From Bradyrhizobium sp. MOS003 (GTDB lineage: Bacteria; Pseudomonadota; Alphaproteobacteria; Rhizobiales; Xanthobacteraceae), in contig NZ_PYFW01000002.1 of assembly GCF_003020125.1 (NCBI RefSeq), positions 797,501-861,500 of the forward strand: 64,000 bases of DNA, in the 5' to 3' direction. Positions 48,761-58,681 of the stretch are shown here, piece by piece; the first letter of the stretch is position 1; each line of letters begins with the position of its first letter. The notes below the pieces were generated by a model. It was not told where the DNA came from. It was given only the letters and a program-made list of their open reading frames with translations, and did not search any database. A program made the translations under genes and the position numbers.

Positions 48761-49777
48761 ATGAAGCTCGACAAATTTCCGCGCTACCCCCTGACCTTCG
48801 GCCCGACTCCCATCGAAAAGCTGGAGCGGCTATCAAAACATCTCGGCGGCAATGTCGAGGTCTATGCCAAGCGCGAGGACTGCAATTCCGGCCTCGCCTA
48901 TGGCGGCAACAAGCTGCGCAAGCTCGAATACATCATCCCGGATGCGATCGCTTCGAATGCCGACACGCTGGTCTCGATCGGCGGCGTGCAGTCGAACCAC
49001 ACCCGCATGATCGCGGCGGTCGCCGCCAAGATCGGCATGAAGTGCCGCCTGGTGCAGGAAGCCTGGGTGCCGCACGAGGACGCCGTCTATGACCGTGTCG
49101 GCAACATCATGCTGTCGCGCATCATGGGCGCCGACGTGCGCCTGGTCGACGACGGCTTCGACATCGGCATCCGCAAGAGTTGGGAGCAGGCGATCGACGA
49201 AGTGAAGGCTGCGGGCGGCAAGCCCTACCCGATTCCCGCCGGCGCCTCGGTGCACAAGTTCGGCGGCCTCGGCTATGTCGGCTTCGCTGAAGAGGTGCGT
49301 AAGCAGGAGGCCGAACTCGGCTTCAAGTTCGACTATATCGTCGTCTGCACGGTGACCGGCTCGACCCATGCCGGCATGCTGGTCGGCTTCGCCGCCGACG
49401 GCCGCGCCCGCAAGGTGATCGGCATCGACGCTTCCTTCACGCCGGCGCAGACGAAATCGCAGGTGCTCGAGATCGCGCAGAACACGGCCAAGCTGGTCGA
49501 GCTCGGCAAGGAGCTCGTCGCTGACGACGTCGTGCTGATCGAGGACTACGCCTATCCCGCCTATGGCGTGCCGTCGGAAGAGACCAAGGAGGCGATCCGC
49601 CTCACCGCGCGTCTCGAAGGCATGATCACCGACCCCGTCTACGAGGGCAAGTCGATGCAGGGCCTGATCGATCTCGCGCAGAAGGGCTATTTCGAAAAGG
49701 GTGCGAAGATCCTGTACGCCCATCTCGGCGGCGCGCCCGCGCTGAACGGCTATGCGTACGCGTTCCGGAACGGCTGA
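48761..49777 (+). CDS. acdS: 1-aminocyclopropane-1-carboxylate deaminase
   Basis: A 338-residue fold-type II PLP enzyme that cleaves ACC, the plant ethylene precursor, to 2-oxobutyrate and ammonia. K51 (YGGNKLRK) binds PLP; S78 (GVQSNH), Y294, E295 (DPVYEGK) and L322 (AHLGG) are all present. E295 and L322 are the residues that separate true ACC deaminases from D-cysteine desulfhydrases. The length is exactly typical. The gene lets a rhizobium lower host ethylene during nodulation. Regulation is by the divergent Lrp gene. Confidence 0.96.
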   Translation: MKLDKFPRYPLTFGPTPIEKLERLSKHLGGNVEVYAKREDCNSGLAYGGNKLRKLEYIIPDAIASNADTLVSIGGVQSNHTRMIAAVAAKIGMKCRLVQEAWVPHEDAVYDRVGNIMLSRIMGADVRLVDDGFDIGIRKSWEQAIDEVKAAGGKPYPIPAGASVHKFGGLGYVGFAEEVRKQEAELGFKFDYIVVCTVTGSTHAGMLVGFAADGRARKVIGIDASFTPAQTKSQVLEIAQNTAKLVELGKELVADDVVLIEDYAYPAYGVPSEETKEAIRLTARLEGMITDPVYEGKSMQGLIDLAQKGYFEKGAKILYAHLGGAPALNGYAYAFRNG

Positions 49778-49806
49778 GTGAGGGCGTAGCTCTCGCCCGC
49801 TATCTT

Positions 49807-49893
49807 CGTAGTCCGGCTGGAGCGCAGCGCCATCCGGGACTCGCGAATGTAGAAAGACTGCCCCGGATTGCGCTACGCGCCATCCGGGCTACG
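49807..49893. repeat. Dispersed inverted repeat (CGTAG-CCGG type)
   Basis: CGTAGTCCGGCTGGAGCGCA and the complement of CGCTACGCGCCATCCGGGC are inverted arms about 87 bp apart end to end. It fills the space between convergent acdS and recQ. This CGTAGCCCGGATGGAGCGCA palindrome type recurs widely in bradyrhizobia (from memory). Confidence 0.65.
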
Positions 49894-49903
49894 TCATCTA
49901 TTC

Positions 49904-51769
49904 CTAGCGCGTCCTGACGATCTGCAGCAGCTCGTCGCCGTAATGCTCGAGCTTCTTGTCGCCGATGCCCGGCACGTTGCGGAGTTCGTCGAGGGTGGTC
50001 GGCCAGGCCCTGACGATGCCGTCGATGGTGGCATCGTGCAGCACCACATAGGCCGGCACTCCGCGCTCGCGCGCGATGTCTGAACGCCAAGACCGCAGCC
50101 GCGCGCGCAGTTCAGGATCGACATCCCCTTGCGGCGCGTTCGCCGCCGGCGCGAGATCGCCGCGACGGGATTTGCCGCGGCTCGCGCGAATGCGCGTGCC
50201 GGGCGCTTCCTCACGCAGCCACACCTCGGTCTCACCGCGCAGCACGCCGCGCGCGGTCTCGGTCAGCTTCAGCGCCCCATAGGCTTCGCTGTCGCTCTGC
50301 AAATGCCCCATCGCCACCAGCTGACGCAGCACGGTGCGCCACTGCTTCTCGTTGAGCTCCTGTCCAATGCCGAACACGGACAATTTGTCGTGGCCGAACT
50401 GCGTGACCTTCTCGGTCAGCCGTCCGATCAGCACGTCGATCAGGTGCAACGCGCCGAAACGTTGCCCGGTGCGATAGACGCAGGACAACAGCTTCTGCGC
50501 CAGCACCTTGCCGTCTCGCATCTTCGGCGGCGTCAGGCAATTGTCGCAATTGCCGCAATTCTCCGCGGTCGCCGCCTCGCCGAAATACGCAAGCAGCCGG
50601 CGGCGCCGACACTGCGCGGTCTCGGCAAGGCCGACCAGCGCATCGAGCTTGCCGATCGAGACCCGCTTGAATTCGTCGGAGGCGCTGGATTCGTCGATCA
50701 TGCGGCGCTGCTGCACGATGTCGGAGAGGCCGTAGGCCATCCAGGCTGCCGACGGCTTGCCGTCGCGGCCGGCGCGGCCGGTCTCCTGGTAATAAGCCTC
50801 GATGCTCTTGGGCAGGTCGAGATGGGCGACGAAGCGCACGTCGGGCTTGTCGATGCCCATGCCGAACGCGACGGTCGCGACGATGACGATGCCGTCCTCG
50901 TTGAGGAAGCGGTCCTGGTTGCGCGAGCGCACCTGGCTGTCGAGCCCGGCGTGGTAGGGCAGCGCAGCAATGCCGGCCTGGTCGAGCGCGGCGGCGACCT
51001 CCTCGACCCTGTTGCGGGACAGGCAATAGACCACGCCGGCATCGCCCGCATGCCGCTCCCGGATGAACTCCTTCAGCTGCGACACCGCACTGCGCTTGTC
51101 GACGATCTCGTAGCGGATGTTGGGCCGGTCGAAGCTGGAGACGAACTGCGGCGAGTCCGCGAGCTGAAGCCGCGCCACGATCTCCTTGCGGGTCAGTTCG
51201 TCGGCGGTCGCGGTCAGCGCGATGCGCGGCACATCGGGGAAGCGTTCGGCGATGATGGAGAGGCCGACATATTCGGGGCGGAAATCATGGCCCCATTGCG
51301 AGACGCAATGCGCCTCGTCGATCGCGAACAGCGCCACCTTCGCCTGCGCCAGCAGCGACAGGCAGCGCGGCGTCACCAGGCGTTCCGGCGCGACATAGAG
51401 CAGATCGAGATCGCCCGCGAGCAGGCGCCGCTCGATGTCGGAGGCTTCCTGAAACGTCAGCGACGAGTTCAACGCAGCGGCGTTGACGCCGGCCTCGAGC
51501 AGGCCGGCGACCTGGTCGCGCATCAAGGCGATCAACGGCGACACCACGATGCCGCAGCCTTCGCGCAGCAGTGAGGGGAGCTGGTAGCACAGCGACTTGC
51601 CGCCGCCGGTCGGCATCAGCACCAGGCAATTGCCGCCGTCGGTGACGTGCCGGATGATCTCGCCCTGCGAACCGCGAAAACCCGGCAGGCCGAACACCGA
51701 ATGCAGCACCGACAGCGCGTCGCGGCCGTTGGCGGGCGCAGGTCGCGGGACGGTGGAAGGGGCGGGCAT
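49904..51769 (-). CDS. recQ: ATP-dependent DNA helicase RecQ
   Basis: A 621-residue 3'-5' helicase acting in recombination and replication-fork repair. Walker A is [11 protein letters not shown], motif [19 protein letters not shown], motif [14 protein letters not shown]. The zinc-binding Cys set [12 protein letters not shown] and the winged helix follow, and a C-terminal HRDC domain ends in [23 protein letters not shown] 51769 gives the standard length; an open extension upstream lacks domains. Confidence 0.96.
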   Translation of the reverse strand: MPAPSTVPRPAPANGRDALSVLHSVFGLPGFRGSQGEIIRHVTDGGNCLVLMPTGGGKSLCYQLPSLLREGCGIVVSPLIALMRDQVAGLLEAGVNAAALNSSLTFQEASDIERRLLAGDLDLLYVAPERLVTPRCLSLLAQAKVALFAIDEAHCVSQWGHDFRPEYVGLSIIAERFPDVPRIALTATADELTRKEIVARLQLADSPQFVSSFDRPNIRYEIVDKRSAVSQLKEFIRERHAGDAGVVYCLSRNRVEEVAAALDQAGIAALPYHAGLDSQVRSRNQDRFLNEDGIVIVATVAFGMGIDKPDVRFVAHLDLPKSIEAYYQETGRAGRDGKPSAAWMAYGLSDIVQQRRMIDESSASDEFKRVSIGKLDALVGLAETAQCRRRRLLAYFGEAATAENCGNCDNCLTPPKMRDGKVLAQKLLSCVYRTGQRFGALHLIDVLIGRLTEKVTQFGHDKLSVFGIGQELNEKQWRTVLRQLVAMGHLQSDSEAYGALKLTETARGVLRGETEVWLREEAPGTRIRASRGKSRRGDLAPAANAPQGDVDPELRARLRSWRSDIARERGVPAYVVLHDATIDGIVRAWPTTLDELRNVPGIGDKKLEHYGDELLQIVRTR

Positions 51770-51849
51770 GAGAGGGCTGGAACCAGGACCGTGAGATTCG
51801 TCACAAGGCCAGTCGCATGGCGGCACGGCCGTGGCAAGGCCATCTTCTC

Positions 51850-51872
51850 CCTCTCCCGCAAGAAGGGAGAGG
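51850..51872. repeat. Hairpin CCTCTCCC-N7-GGGAGAGG
   Basis: A perfect 8-bp stem just beyond the stop of the deacetylase gene on the minus strand. It is related to the CTCTCC hairpins at 14016 and 55248 and may serve as a terminator. Confidence 0.5.
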
Positions 51873-51882
51873 CGAACAAAAG

Positions 51883-52668
51883 CTACGCCCCGATCCTGCG
51901 CAGCGCCTCTGCGACCGTCACGATCGGCATGTCGCGCTGTCCGGCGGCTTCCAGCGCATGACGCATCAGGTCCGGGGTGCAGCCATAGGGGCTCGGTGCG
52001 TTCGCGACATCGTGGCCATAGAAGATGAGCCATCCGCCGCTCGCCACCGCCTGGTCGAAATAGTGATCGATGCCCGCCTTGTCGATCTCGCAATCGACCA
52101 AGGGCGACGCCCGCAGGAACTGGAGATCGATCACGTCGCTGTTGACGCCGGGAAGGATGCCGCGCGCCGAGCGGAAGGCCTTGGCAAGCTGCGGCTTACG
52201 CCAGACCGAGGCGATCCCGTAGGGATAGGCGAAATTCTCCAGATCGATCGAGGAATCGATGCCGCGAAAATAAGCGCGGTTCCGCTCGATCTCGCGCGCC
52301 ATCGCGGCCTCGTCGAGATTGGCGGAGCTCTGGTGCGAGAAGGTGTGGCAGGCGATCTCGTGACCGGCGCGGTGAAGCCGCACGATCGCGTCGTCCGACA
52401 GGCCGTGCCAATGGTCTGACGGCTGATCGATCAGGCTGCCGGCGAGATAGAACGTGCCTCGGCCGCCATGCGCTTCCAGGAGCGCGGCGCCCTCGCCTGC
52501 AGCGCTATCCGGGGCATCGTCGAAGGTGAAACTCACGATCGGCGCATGCGCGGGCAGCCGATGCGGCGCGGCGCGGAAATGCCGGGCCAGCCGATTGCTC
52601 ACGCGTCCCTGGAGTGCCGACCACACGACTGCATTTCCCGTGATTGACGTATGTCTGTACAGAAACAT
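51883..52668 (-). CDS. Polysaccharide deacetylase family protein (NodB homology)
   Basis: A 261-residue CE4-type protein. The catalytic motif [11 protein letters not shown] (metal-binding Asp pair) lies near 45-55 and the second motif [13 protein letters not shown] supplies two metal His. The third region [11 protein letters not shown] lacks the usual Arg, and LIFYGHDV closes the site. No signal peptide is seen, so it is probably cytoplasmic or non-classical. The substrate (chitooligomer, peptidoglycan or other) is unknown; it is not NodB itself. Confidence 0.87.
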   Translation of the reverse strand: MFLYRHTSITGNAVVWSALQGRVSNRLARHFRAAPHRLPAHAPIVSFTFDDAPDSAAGEGAALLEAHGGRGTFYLAGSLIDQPSDHWHGLSDDAIVRLHRAGHEIACHTFSHQSSANLDEAAMAREIERNRAYFRGIDSSIDLENFAYPYGIASVWRKPQLAKAFRSARGILPGVNSDVIDLQFLRASPLVDCEIDKAGIDHYFDQAVASGGWLIFYGHDVANAPSPYGCTPDLMRHALEAAGQRDMPIVTVAEALRRIGA

Positions 52669-52707
52669 TCGCGCGCCGGTTGGGGCAAGCTTAACGCCCG
52701 AGTAATC

Positions 52708-53730
52708 CTAACGCGGAACCAACAGCTTGGGCTGACGCGCAAGGACCGGCGCTTCGACCTCCATACTGAGGTACTGCAACCAATTGCGGAAAAGCACCGC
52801 CGCCGCGCTGCCCGCGTCGATATCGGCGCGCAAATTCAGCCCGGGCAGCTCGTTGGTGAGCGCCGGGTGGCGCTGGTGAACCGCCTTCTTCTCGAAGCGA
52901 GCCAGTTTGTCTTCCGTCGCCGCGTCAAAATAGCTCACGGGCAACCGCGGATAAGTCTCGCGCTCCCGTGCAAGGTAGCGGCCGATGTCGCGAAGATATT
53001 CGCGCTGGAGCGACAGCGCGTCGTATTCCGGATGCCCCTGGAAGAACACGAAGCGGCTGGCATATTGGCGAACGAAAACGTCGACGCCGGCCTCAGCCGA
53101 GCGGGTCAGCACCTGATAGCCAGCCTGCGCCAGGTCCCTCTCCGCGAGTTCGTTCAGGCGCGAATGCGAGACTTTCAACGGCACCGGCGCGGCGAGCGTC
53201 AGGGCATCGCTCGTCACGGCGTCGCAATCGAAGATGCCGTGGCATTTGGCCGGCAGCCGCCGCCGTGCGATGCCGTCGAGGTGCAGCACCGCCGCATGCG
53301 CGGCAAGACACGACCAGATCGTCGATCGCGTGTTGGCCTTGGCCCAGTCGATGAGCTCGGTGAGGTCGCGCCAATACGGCTCCCGGTCGAGCTCGGGCGC
53401 AACCGGCTCGGCGCCCGTCACGATCAGCCCGTCGAATTTCTGGCGCTTCAGGTCGGAAATGTCGGAATATTCGCTCTCGACATGCCACTTCGCTTCCGGT
53501 GATCGCTTCACGCTGGGAAGCGAAAAGCAGTGGAGGCGGATGCGGCGCGGACCGGCCGCAGCCTGAAGCAGCTTCAAGAACTGCCGCTCGGTCGCTTTCA
53601 GCGCCGGATCCGGCATGTTGTTGACGAGCCCGATCGTGAGTTCGCAGCCGTGATCGCGCGCGAGATCGCGTTCGGCCGGCACCAGCGCCGGGCTCGATAT
53701 GACTTGATCCCTGTCGATCAGGATCGTCAT
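52708..53730 (-). CDS. Homoserine O-acyltransferase, MetA family
   Basis: A 340-residue class-I glutamine-amidotransferase-fold acyltransferase. The catalytic residues fit MetA spacing: C141 (WSCLAAHAA), H233 and E235 (QGHPEY). GLVNNMPDPALKATERQFLK corresponds to the MetA N-terminal motif. Around the active site CHGIFDC replaces the usual GVFPH-type segment, so this is a divergent subgroup; whether it uses succinyl- or acetyl-CoA cannot be read. It follows the sulfhydrylase gene by 12 nt in an operon for methionine synthesis. Confidence 0.85.
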   Translation of the reverse strand: MTILIDRDQVISSPALVPAERDLARDHGCELTIGLVNNMPDPALKATERQFLKLLQAAAGPRRIRLHCFSLPSVKRSPEAKWHVESEYSDISDLKRQKFDGLIVTGAEPVAPELDREPYWRDLTELIDWAKANTRSTIWSCLAAHAAVLHLDGIARRRLPAKCHGIFDCDAVTSDALTLAAPVPLKVSHSRLNELAERDLAQAGYQVLTRSAEAGVDVFVRQYASRFVFFQGHPEYDALSLQREYLRDIGRYLARERETYPRLPVSYFDAATEDKLARFEKKAVHQRHPALTNELPGLNLRADIDAGSAAAVLFRNWLQYLSMEVEAPVLARQPKLLVPR

Positions 53731-53742
53731 GGGCGCCGCCGC

Positions 53743-55044
53743 CTACTCCGCGGCCTCAAGGCGCGCTGACCGGCAGGCCTTGTCCAGAGCCTGGTCAATG
53801 TCCTCGATGATGTCGGAGACGTGCTCGATGCCGATCGACAGCCGGATCGTTTCCGGCAGGACCCCGGCAACGCGCTGTTGCTCCGCCGACATCTGGCGGT
53901 GGGTGGTCGAGGCCGGATGGCAGGCCAACGACTTGGCATCGCCGATATTGACGAGGCGCGTGATCAGCTTCAGCGCGTCATAGAAGGTCTTGCCCGCCTC
54001 CATTCCGCCCTTGATGCCGAAGGTGAACAGCGAGGACGCGTTGCCGTCGAGATATTTCTGCACCAGCGGATAATAGGGGCTGTCGGGGAAGCCGGTGTAA
54101 TTGACCCAGGCGACGCGCGGATCCTTACGAAGGAATTCGGCGACCTTGCGGGCGTTCTCGACATGGCGCTCCATGCGCAGCGCGACGGTCTCGATGCCCT
54201 GCAGCAGCAGGAAGGCGTTGAACGGCGACAACACCGAGCCCATGGTACGTTGATAGACGCTGCGCGCCCGTTCGATATAGGCGGTCTTGCCAAAGCGCTC
54301 GGCATAGACGAGCCCGTGATAGGAGGCATCCGGCTTGTTGTAGGCGGGGAAGCGGTCGGCGTATTTCGCCCAGGGGAAGTTTCCGGAATCGACGATGGCG
54401 CCGCCGAGCGTGGTGCCGTGACCGCCCAGGAACTTGGTCAGCGAGTGCACGGCTATGTCGGCGCCGTAGTCGAACGGCTTGAGCAGAATCGGGGTTGCGA
54501 CGGTGTTGTCGACGATCAGCGGTACGCCATGCGCATGCGCGATCTTGGCCAGCGCCTCGATGTCGCAGACGTTGCCGGCGGGATTGCCGATGGTCTCGGC
54601 GAACACCGCGCGGGTGTTCTCGTCGATCAGCTTCTCGACCGCCTCCGGCTTGTCGCTCTCGGCGAAGCGGCCGGTGATGCCCTGGCGCGGCAGGATGTGC
54701 GAGAGCAGCGTGTGCGTGGTGCCGTAGAGCTGCGGCATGGAAACGATGTTGCCGCCGTGATCGGCGACGTTGACGAAGGCGAAGTGCAGCGCCGCCTGGC
54801 CGGTCGCGACCGCGAGTGCGCCGACGCCGCCTTCGAGCTGGGCGATACGCTTCTCCAGCACCGCGCTGGTCGGATTGGCGATGCGGCTGTAGCGAAAGCC
54901 TTCGGCCTCGAGATTGAAGAGCGCCGCACCGTGATCGGCGCTGTCGAAGGCGTAAGCCGCGGTCTGGTAGATCGGCACGGCGACCGCGTGCGTGGTGGCT
55001 TCGGGCTCGTAGCCGGCGTGAATAGCGATCGTCTCGTTGCGCAT
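53743..55044 (-). CDS. O-acetylhomoserine/O-succinylhomoserine sulfhydrylase, MetY type
   Basis: A 433-residue Cys/Met-metabolism PLP enzyme. PLP lysine K204 is in HSLTKFLGGHGT, with YSRIANPT, ATGQAAL and the C-terminal SLACHPASTTHRQMS as family markers. It makes homocysteine directly from an O-acylhomoserine and sulphide. ATG 55044 has GGAGG 8 nt upstream; ten further codons upstream are open but lack this. It leads the metA-like gene by 12 nt. The acyl preference is unresolved, so no symbol is given. Confidence 0.92.
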   Translation of the reverse strand: MRNETIAIHAGYEPEATTHAVAVPIYQTAAYAFDSADHGAALFNLEAEGFRYSRIANPTSAVLEKRIAQLEGGVGALAVATGQAALHFAFVNVADHGGNIVSMPQLYGTTHTLLSHILPRQGITGRFAESDKPEAVEKLIDENTRAVFAETIGNPAGNVCDIEALAKIAHAHGVPLIVDNTVATPILLKPFDYGADIAVHSLTKFLGGHGTTLGGAIVDSGNFPWAKYADRFPAYNKPDASYHGLVYAERFGKTAYIERARSVYQRTMGSVLSPFNAFLLLQGIETVALRMERHVENARKVAEFLRKDPRVAWVNYTGFPDSPYYPLVQKYLDGNASSLFTFGIKGGMEAGKTFYDALKLITRLVNIGDAKSLACHPASTTHRQMSAEQQRVAGVLPETIRLSIGIEHVSDIIEDIDQALDKACRSARLEAAE

Positions 55045-55101
55045 CGTGCCACCTCCGCGTGGTGCGGGCCGCACTTATTGGCCTGGAATGAGGCATGTGC
55101 G

Positions 55102-55144
55102 TTGTCCGCCGCCCCGTGTTAGAGGCGGGTGGTAAAGCGGACAA
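55102..55144 (-). promoter_or_regulatory. Leader hairpin upstream of the metY-type gene
   Basis: On the minus strand TTGTCCG pairs with CGGACAA around an inner CCGCC/GGCGG stem. It starts 58 nt before the ATG of the sulfhydrylase gene. It could be a regulatory leader of the methionine operon, but it does not match the SAM-II pattern I know. Confidence 0.35.
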
Positions 55145-55247
55145 TAATTCGCATAGAGATCGAGGAAGTAACCCTAACGCTTGTCGGCGAATTGGCCGGG
55201 ATGCGGGTTAAAGCGCATTAACGAAGTTCGACCCGCATGGCGGTGAC

Positions 55248-55284
55248 GGCGCCATGCCTTCTCCTTGCGGAGAAAGGTGGCGCC
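55248..55284 (-). terminator. Hairpin downstream of the amidase
   Basis: GGCGCCA-T-GCCTTCTCC-TTGC-GGAGAA-AGG-TGGCGCC is a long stem about 27 nt past the amidase stop on the minus strand. It belongs to the same hairpin type as 14016-14042. A terminator role is likely, though no T-run is present. Confidence 0.55.
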
Positions 55285-55310
55285 GCCGATGCGGCGACGC
55301 AGAGCCTGGA

Positions 55311-56870
55311 CTATAGGCTCTCCCACAGCCGATGCGCGAGCACACCGGCGCGCTTTTCGATCGCGGCCGCCGCATCGAGCGCGAGATCCTCGCGATAGCG
55401 CCCGGCAATGAGCTGCACGCCGATCGGCTTGCCGTCGTGAAGCGCTACCGGCACCACGGCGCCGGGCAGACCCAGCACGTTGATCGCGGAGATGAAGCGG
55501 ATCTCGCCCCAGAAGATCTCCTGCACGCGCTCGGCGCTGACGGTGTCGTCGCGCGGCCCCGGCGTCGGCTTCACCGTGGTCGGCGCCAGCACCACCGGAT
55601 ACTCCTCGAAGAACAATTGCCAGGCGCGGATGTGGCCGTTGCGCGCGGCGGTCGCGCGCATCCAGGCGGGCAGGTCGAACACGTTCGCCTTGGCCTTCAT
55701 GCCGCCCCACGCTTTGTGAAAATCCTCCGAGGTGACCTTCAGCATGCCGGCTTCCTGCATCACCATGGTCTCGTTGGTGATGATGTCACACCAGGTCTGC
55801 CAAACGCCGCTGATGTCGGGCACCTCGACCTCACTGACGCGATAGCCGGAACGTTCGAGATGGTCCGCGGCCTGGCGTAGCGCGGCGGTGACGGAGGGAT
55901 CGACGTCCATGTCGTCCGGGATCTTGGCCAGCGCCACCTTGATCGGCCCCTTCGGCTTCTCGCGGACCAGCGGCGCCGGCACCCACCAGGGATCGCGCGG
56001 ATCGCGCCGGCTCATCACCTCGAGTGCAAGGCGAACGTCGGCGACGTGGCGGGCGAGCGGCCCCTGCGCCGACATCAGATGCGCCAACATCGGCCGCTCG
56101 GCCGTTGCGCTCGCGTTGAAGGCGGGGATGCGTCCCTGCGTCGGCTTGATGGTGGCGACGCCGTTGCAATGCGCCGGCCAGCGCAGCGAACCGCCGATGT
56201 CGTTGCCATGGGCGATGGTGCCGATGCCGGCGGCGACCGCCGAGCCTGCGCCGCCCGATGAGCCGCCGCAGGTGATGTCGGGATCCCAGGGATTGAGCGT
56301 CAGTCCGTGCAGGGGATTGTCGGTAAAGCCGCGAAAGGAGAATTCCGGCGTGTTGGTAAGCCCGATGACGATCGCACCTGATTGCTTCAGGTTGCGCACC
56401 ACAGGCGCATCCGACGGCGCGATGAGGTCCTTGTTGGCGGGCACGCCGTTGAAGTTCGGCCGCCCCTCGTAATCGACGTTTTCCTTGATGGTGACGGGCA
56501 CGCCGTGCAGGAGGCCGAGCTCGCCGCCCTTGGCGCGCTGCTTGTCCGCGGCATGCGCGGCCTTCAGCGCCTCTTCCGAGAGATCGACGACGACAGCGTT
56601 CAGCTTCGGATTGACCGCGCGCATCCGTTCGAGATGCGCTTCGACGGTCTCGACCGCGGAGATTGCGCCGGAGCGGATGGCAGTTGCGGTCTCGACCGCC
56701 GACCATTGCCAGGGCTGACCCGGCGGGCGGCGCGGCTTCGCCGATTTTCCGACGGCGGCCTTTCGGACCGGCTTCGCAACGACGGCCTTGCGGGCCCCCG
56801 CTTTCGCCACGGTTCGCGCTGCCGCCGTTTTCCCCGCGGTCTTTTTCCCCGTTACCGTCTTCTTCGCCAC
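55311..56870 (-). CDS. Amidase-signature enzyme with histone-H1-like basic N-terminal tail
   Basis: A 519-residue protein. Residues 1-50 are almost only Lys, Ala, Arg, Val, Thr and Gly (KKTVTGKKTAGKTAAART; KAVVAKPVRKAAVGKSAK), like a bacterial histone H1 tail. The rest is a complete amidase-signature domain: K129 (VTIKEN), cis-Ser S204 (CGGSSGGAG) and S228 (GNDIGGSLR), at family spacing. GTG 56870 has AGGAGG 7 nt upstream, so the tail is translated. The substrate is unknown; the tail may bind nucleic acid or polyanion (inference). It begins just left of the accessory region. Confidence 0.9.
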   Translation of the reverse strand: MAKKTVTGKKTAGKTAAARTVAKAGARKAVVAKPVRKAAVGKSAKPRRPPGQPWQWSAVETATAIRSGAISAVETVEAHLERMRAVNPKLNAVVVDLSEEALKAAHAADKQRAKGGELGLLHGVPVTIKENVDYEGRPNFNGVPANKDLIAPSDAPVVRNLKQSGAIVIGLTNTPEFSFRGFTDNPLHGLTLNPWDPDITCGGSSGGAGSAVAAGIGTIAHGNDIGGSLRWPAHCNGVATIKPTQGRIPAFNASATAERPMLAHLMSAQGPLARHVADVRLALEVMSRRDPRDPWWVPAPLVREKPKGPIKVALAKIPDDMDVDPSVTAALRQAADHLERSGYRVSEVEVPDISGVWQTWCDIITNETMVMQEAGMLKVTSEDFHKAWGGMKAKANVFDLPAWMRATAARNGHIRAWQLFFEEYPVVLAPTTVKPTPGPRDDTVSAERVQEIFWGEIRFISAINVLGLPGAVVPVALHDGKPIGVQLIAGRYREDLALDAAAAIEKRAGVLAHRLWESL

Positions 56871-57078
56871 GCCGCACCTCCTGAAATTGCGTGGCGGAGG
56901 TTAGGGACGGCATAAGCAACTGTACAGGCGCGATTCTGCATCGCTCTCTTCGGAGAGGCTCCGAACTGGGCCATGGTAGAACGAGGTCCTTTGACTGTAT
57001 GCTGCCTTACTCCGAAAGGCGGCAAACAACGGCCCGGTCGACTGAGGCGCTCGGCTCGCCCTCTCATTTGATGGGCAA

Positions 57079-58139
57079 ATGAGGATGACGTGGAAACGGC
57101 CATTTAACGGCTTCGATTTCGAAGGCTTCTGGGACGACTGTGCGTATTCCCTGGAGAATTACGTCAAGCCTCCGCCGAGCGACGAGTCGATCGCCTCCAT
57201 TGAACGGGAAATGGGCGGGTATCGACTGCCGGCGGCCTATATTGACCTCGCACGGCGCCATAATGGAGGAATGGTCAAGCGCAACTGCTACCCCATGACG
57301 CAGCGCACTGGATGGGCGGAGGATCATATCGCTATCGAGGGACTCTATGCCATCGGCCGCACGTCGGTATATTCACTCGCCGGGCGGCGGGGCGCCAAGT
57401 TCATGATCACAAATGGGGCTACCCTCCGATTGGCATCGGCATCGCCGATACGCCAGCCGCGGGCCACGAACTGATCATTCTTGATTACCGGACCTGTGGA
57501 ATGCGGGGCGAGCCGCAGGTCGTGTACGTAGACCAGGAAGCCGACTACAGCGTCGTATTCGTTGCACCGGACTTCGAGACTTTCATTCGCGGCTTGGTCG
57601 AAGAATCCGAGTACGACACCGCTGATGAGGATCGGGCTGCTGCGATCGCAATCGTAGAGCGGGGTACGTTGTCGCCGATCGTTGTGCGGGCCTTGGCCAC
57701 CGTCGGCGACCGTCTGCCGAACGGCGAGCGAATAATTCGAGCCTTGGCCCGGCAGATTGTCGACGAGAAGGGCTTCTTCGCCTTACACGACGACGAGCGA
57801 TCGCATCTGATGTACGGCCTTATGTTCTGGCTCGATTCGAGCCTTTATACCGCCAAGTCGTTCGAAGCTTTCGTGTATCGTCCCAAGACACACGCCTCCT
57901 ATGATGACCCGCCCAGTTACGAGCTGATGATCGTTTTCGACCTTGTGGCCGACCCTTACAGCTTCAACACGGGCGGGTACGCCGAGGGCTTTGTGAGAGA
58001 GTGGTGGGACGCGTGCGTCGCCGGCGGCGACATTGTGGAGACGACAGAAGGCTGCCGTCTGACTCAAAATGCCGAAGCGACTCTCGTTGGTCGCTTGGCG
58101 GCGATTGCTGGCGCGGAAGTCGACAAGCAAGCTCGATGA
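57079..58139 (+). pseudogene. SMI1/KNR4 (SUKH) domain gene disrupted by a frameshift
   Basis: The first frame (from ATG 57079, or 57085) gives SIASIEREMGGYRLPAAYID, ARRHNGGMVKRNCYP and VYSLAGRRGAKFMI. The second frame takes over at 57414 with WGYPPIGIGIADTPAAGHEL and ILDYRTCG, then VVYVDQEADYSVVFVAPDFE and FIRGL. Together they rebuild one SUKH domain, so one base is missing within 57408-57414 (ATC ACA AA-TGG). A long C-terminal extension (to 58139) is unrecognised. SUKH proteins are often immunity proteins of contact toxins, but no toxin gene is adjacent. A sequencing error is the alternative. Confidence 0.75.
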
Positions 58140-58681
58140 TTTGAGAATGGCCGATACGCCCGGGCCTGCGGCGCACCTACTTGCGATGCAATCAGCCCAG
58201 ACGATTCCGCAAGTTTCAGAATCCGGCCGCTGGCGGAGGGAGAGGAACTGGGCTCGAACCTTCTCCGCCCGTTGGGCAGATTCTCGCTGGTACCAGCTGC
58301 TTTCGACGATAATCGAGAGTGGCCGATGGCCCAGGAGTTCCGGCATTGGACCAATAGCCCCAGGGACCGGTCGGGTAGCCGGGCCATAAAGCTGCTCCTC
58401 ATGGCAGCAACTGCCAATCTCGCCGGCCCGGCTGGAAGTTCCTTTAAATGCGCTGTTGTCAGGTCAGATTATACCGTTTCCGCCGTAGGGGATCGGTGTC
58501 TGGTTGGGATAAAAAACGTTGCCTTTGGACGCCGCCGTTTGCTCCCGGTCTACAGCGGTTGCGGACGTGCTCAGGCTCCCTTGCGACTTCGCCAATGGGG
58601 CAGAAGCTGACATCAACTTGGCGATCAGAAAGGATCGGCCAAGAAGTTCGGGCGGACCACCCGCAAGATGCGGGCCACGTT
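58140..58681. other. Gene-poor accessory stretch
   Basis: The 542 bases between the SUKH pseudogene and the methyltransferase contain only short frames without family signatures. Base composition is more even than in the core regions. No tRNA, IS end or clear repeat was recognised. Confidence 0.4.

Noticed and set aside
55045-55240. SAM-II riboswitch upstream of the metY-type gene
   Set aside because: The expected GCCACGTTAAA and GCTAAA elements are absent on either strand; only a generic hairpin is present.
58231-58262. tRNA-3'-end-like sequence on the minus strand (GGTTCGAGCCC ... CTCCGCCA)
   Set aside because: The T-arm does not pair, the distance from the T-loop to CCA is 5 bases too long, and no matching acceptor strand exists upstream, so it is neither a tRNA nor a safe att fragment.
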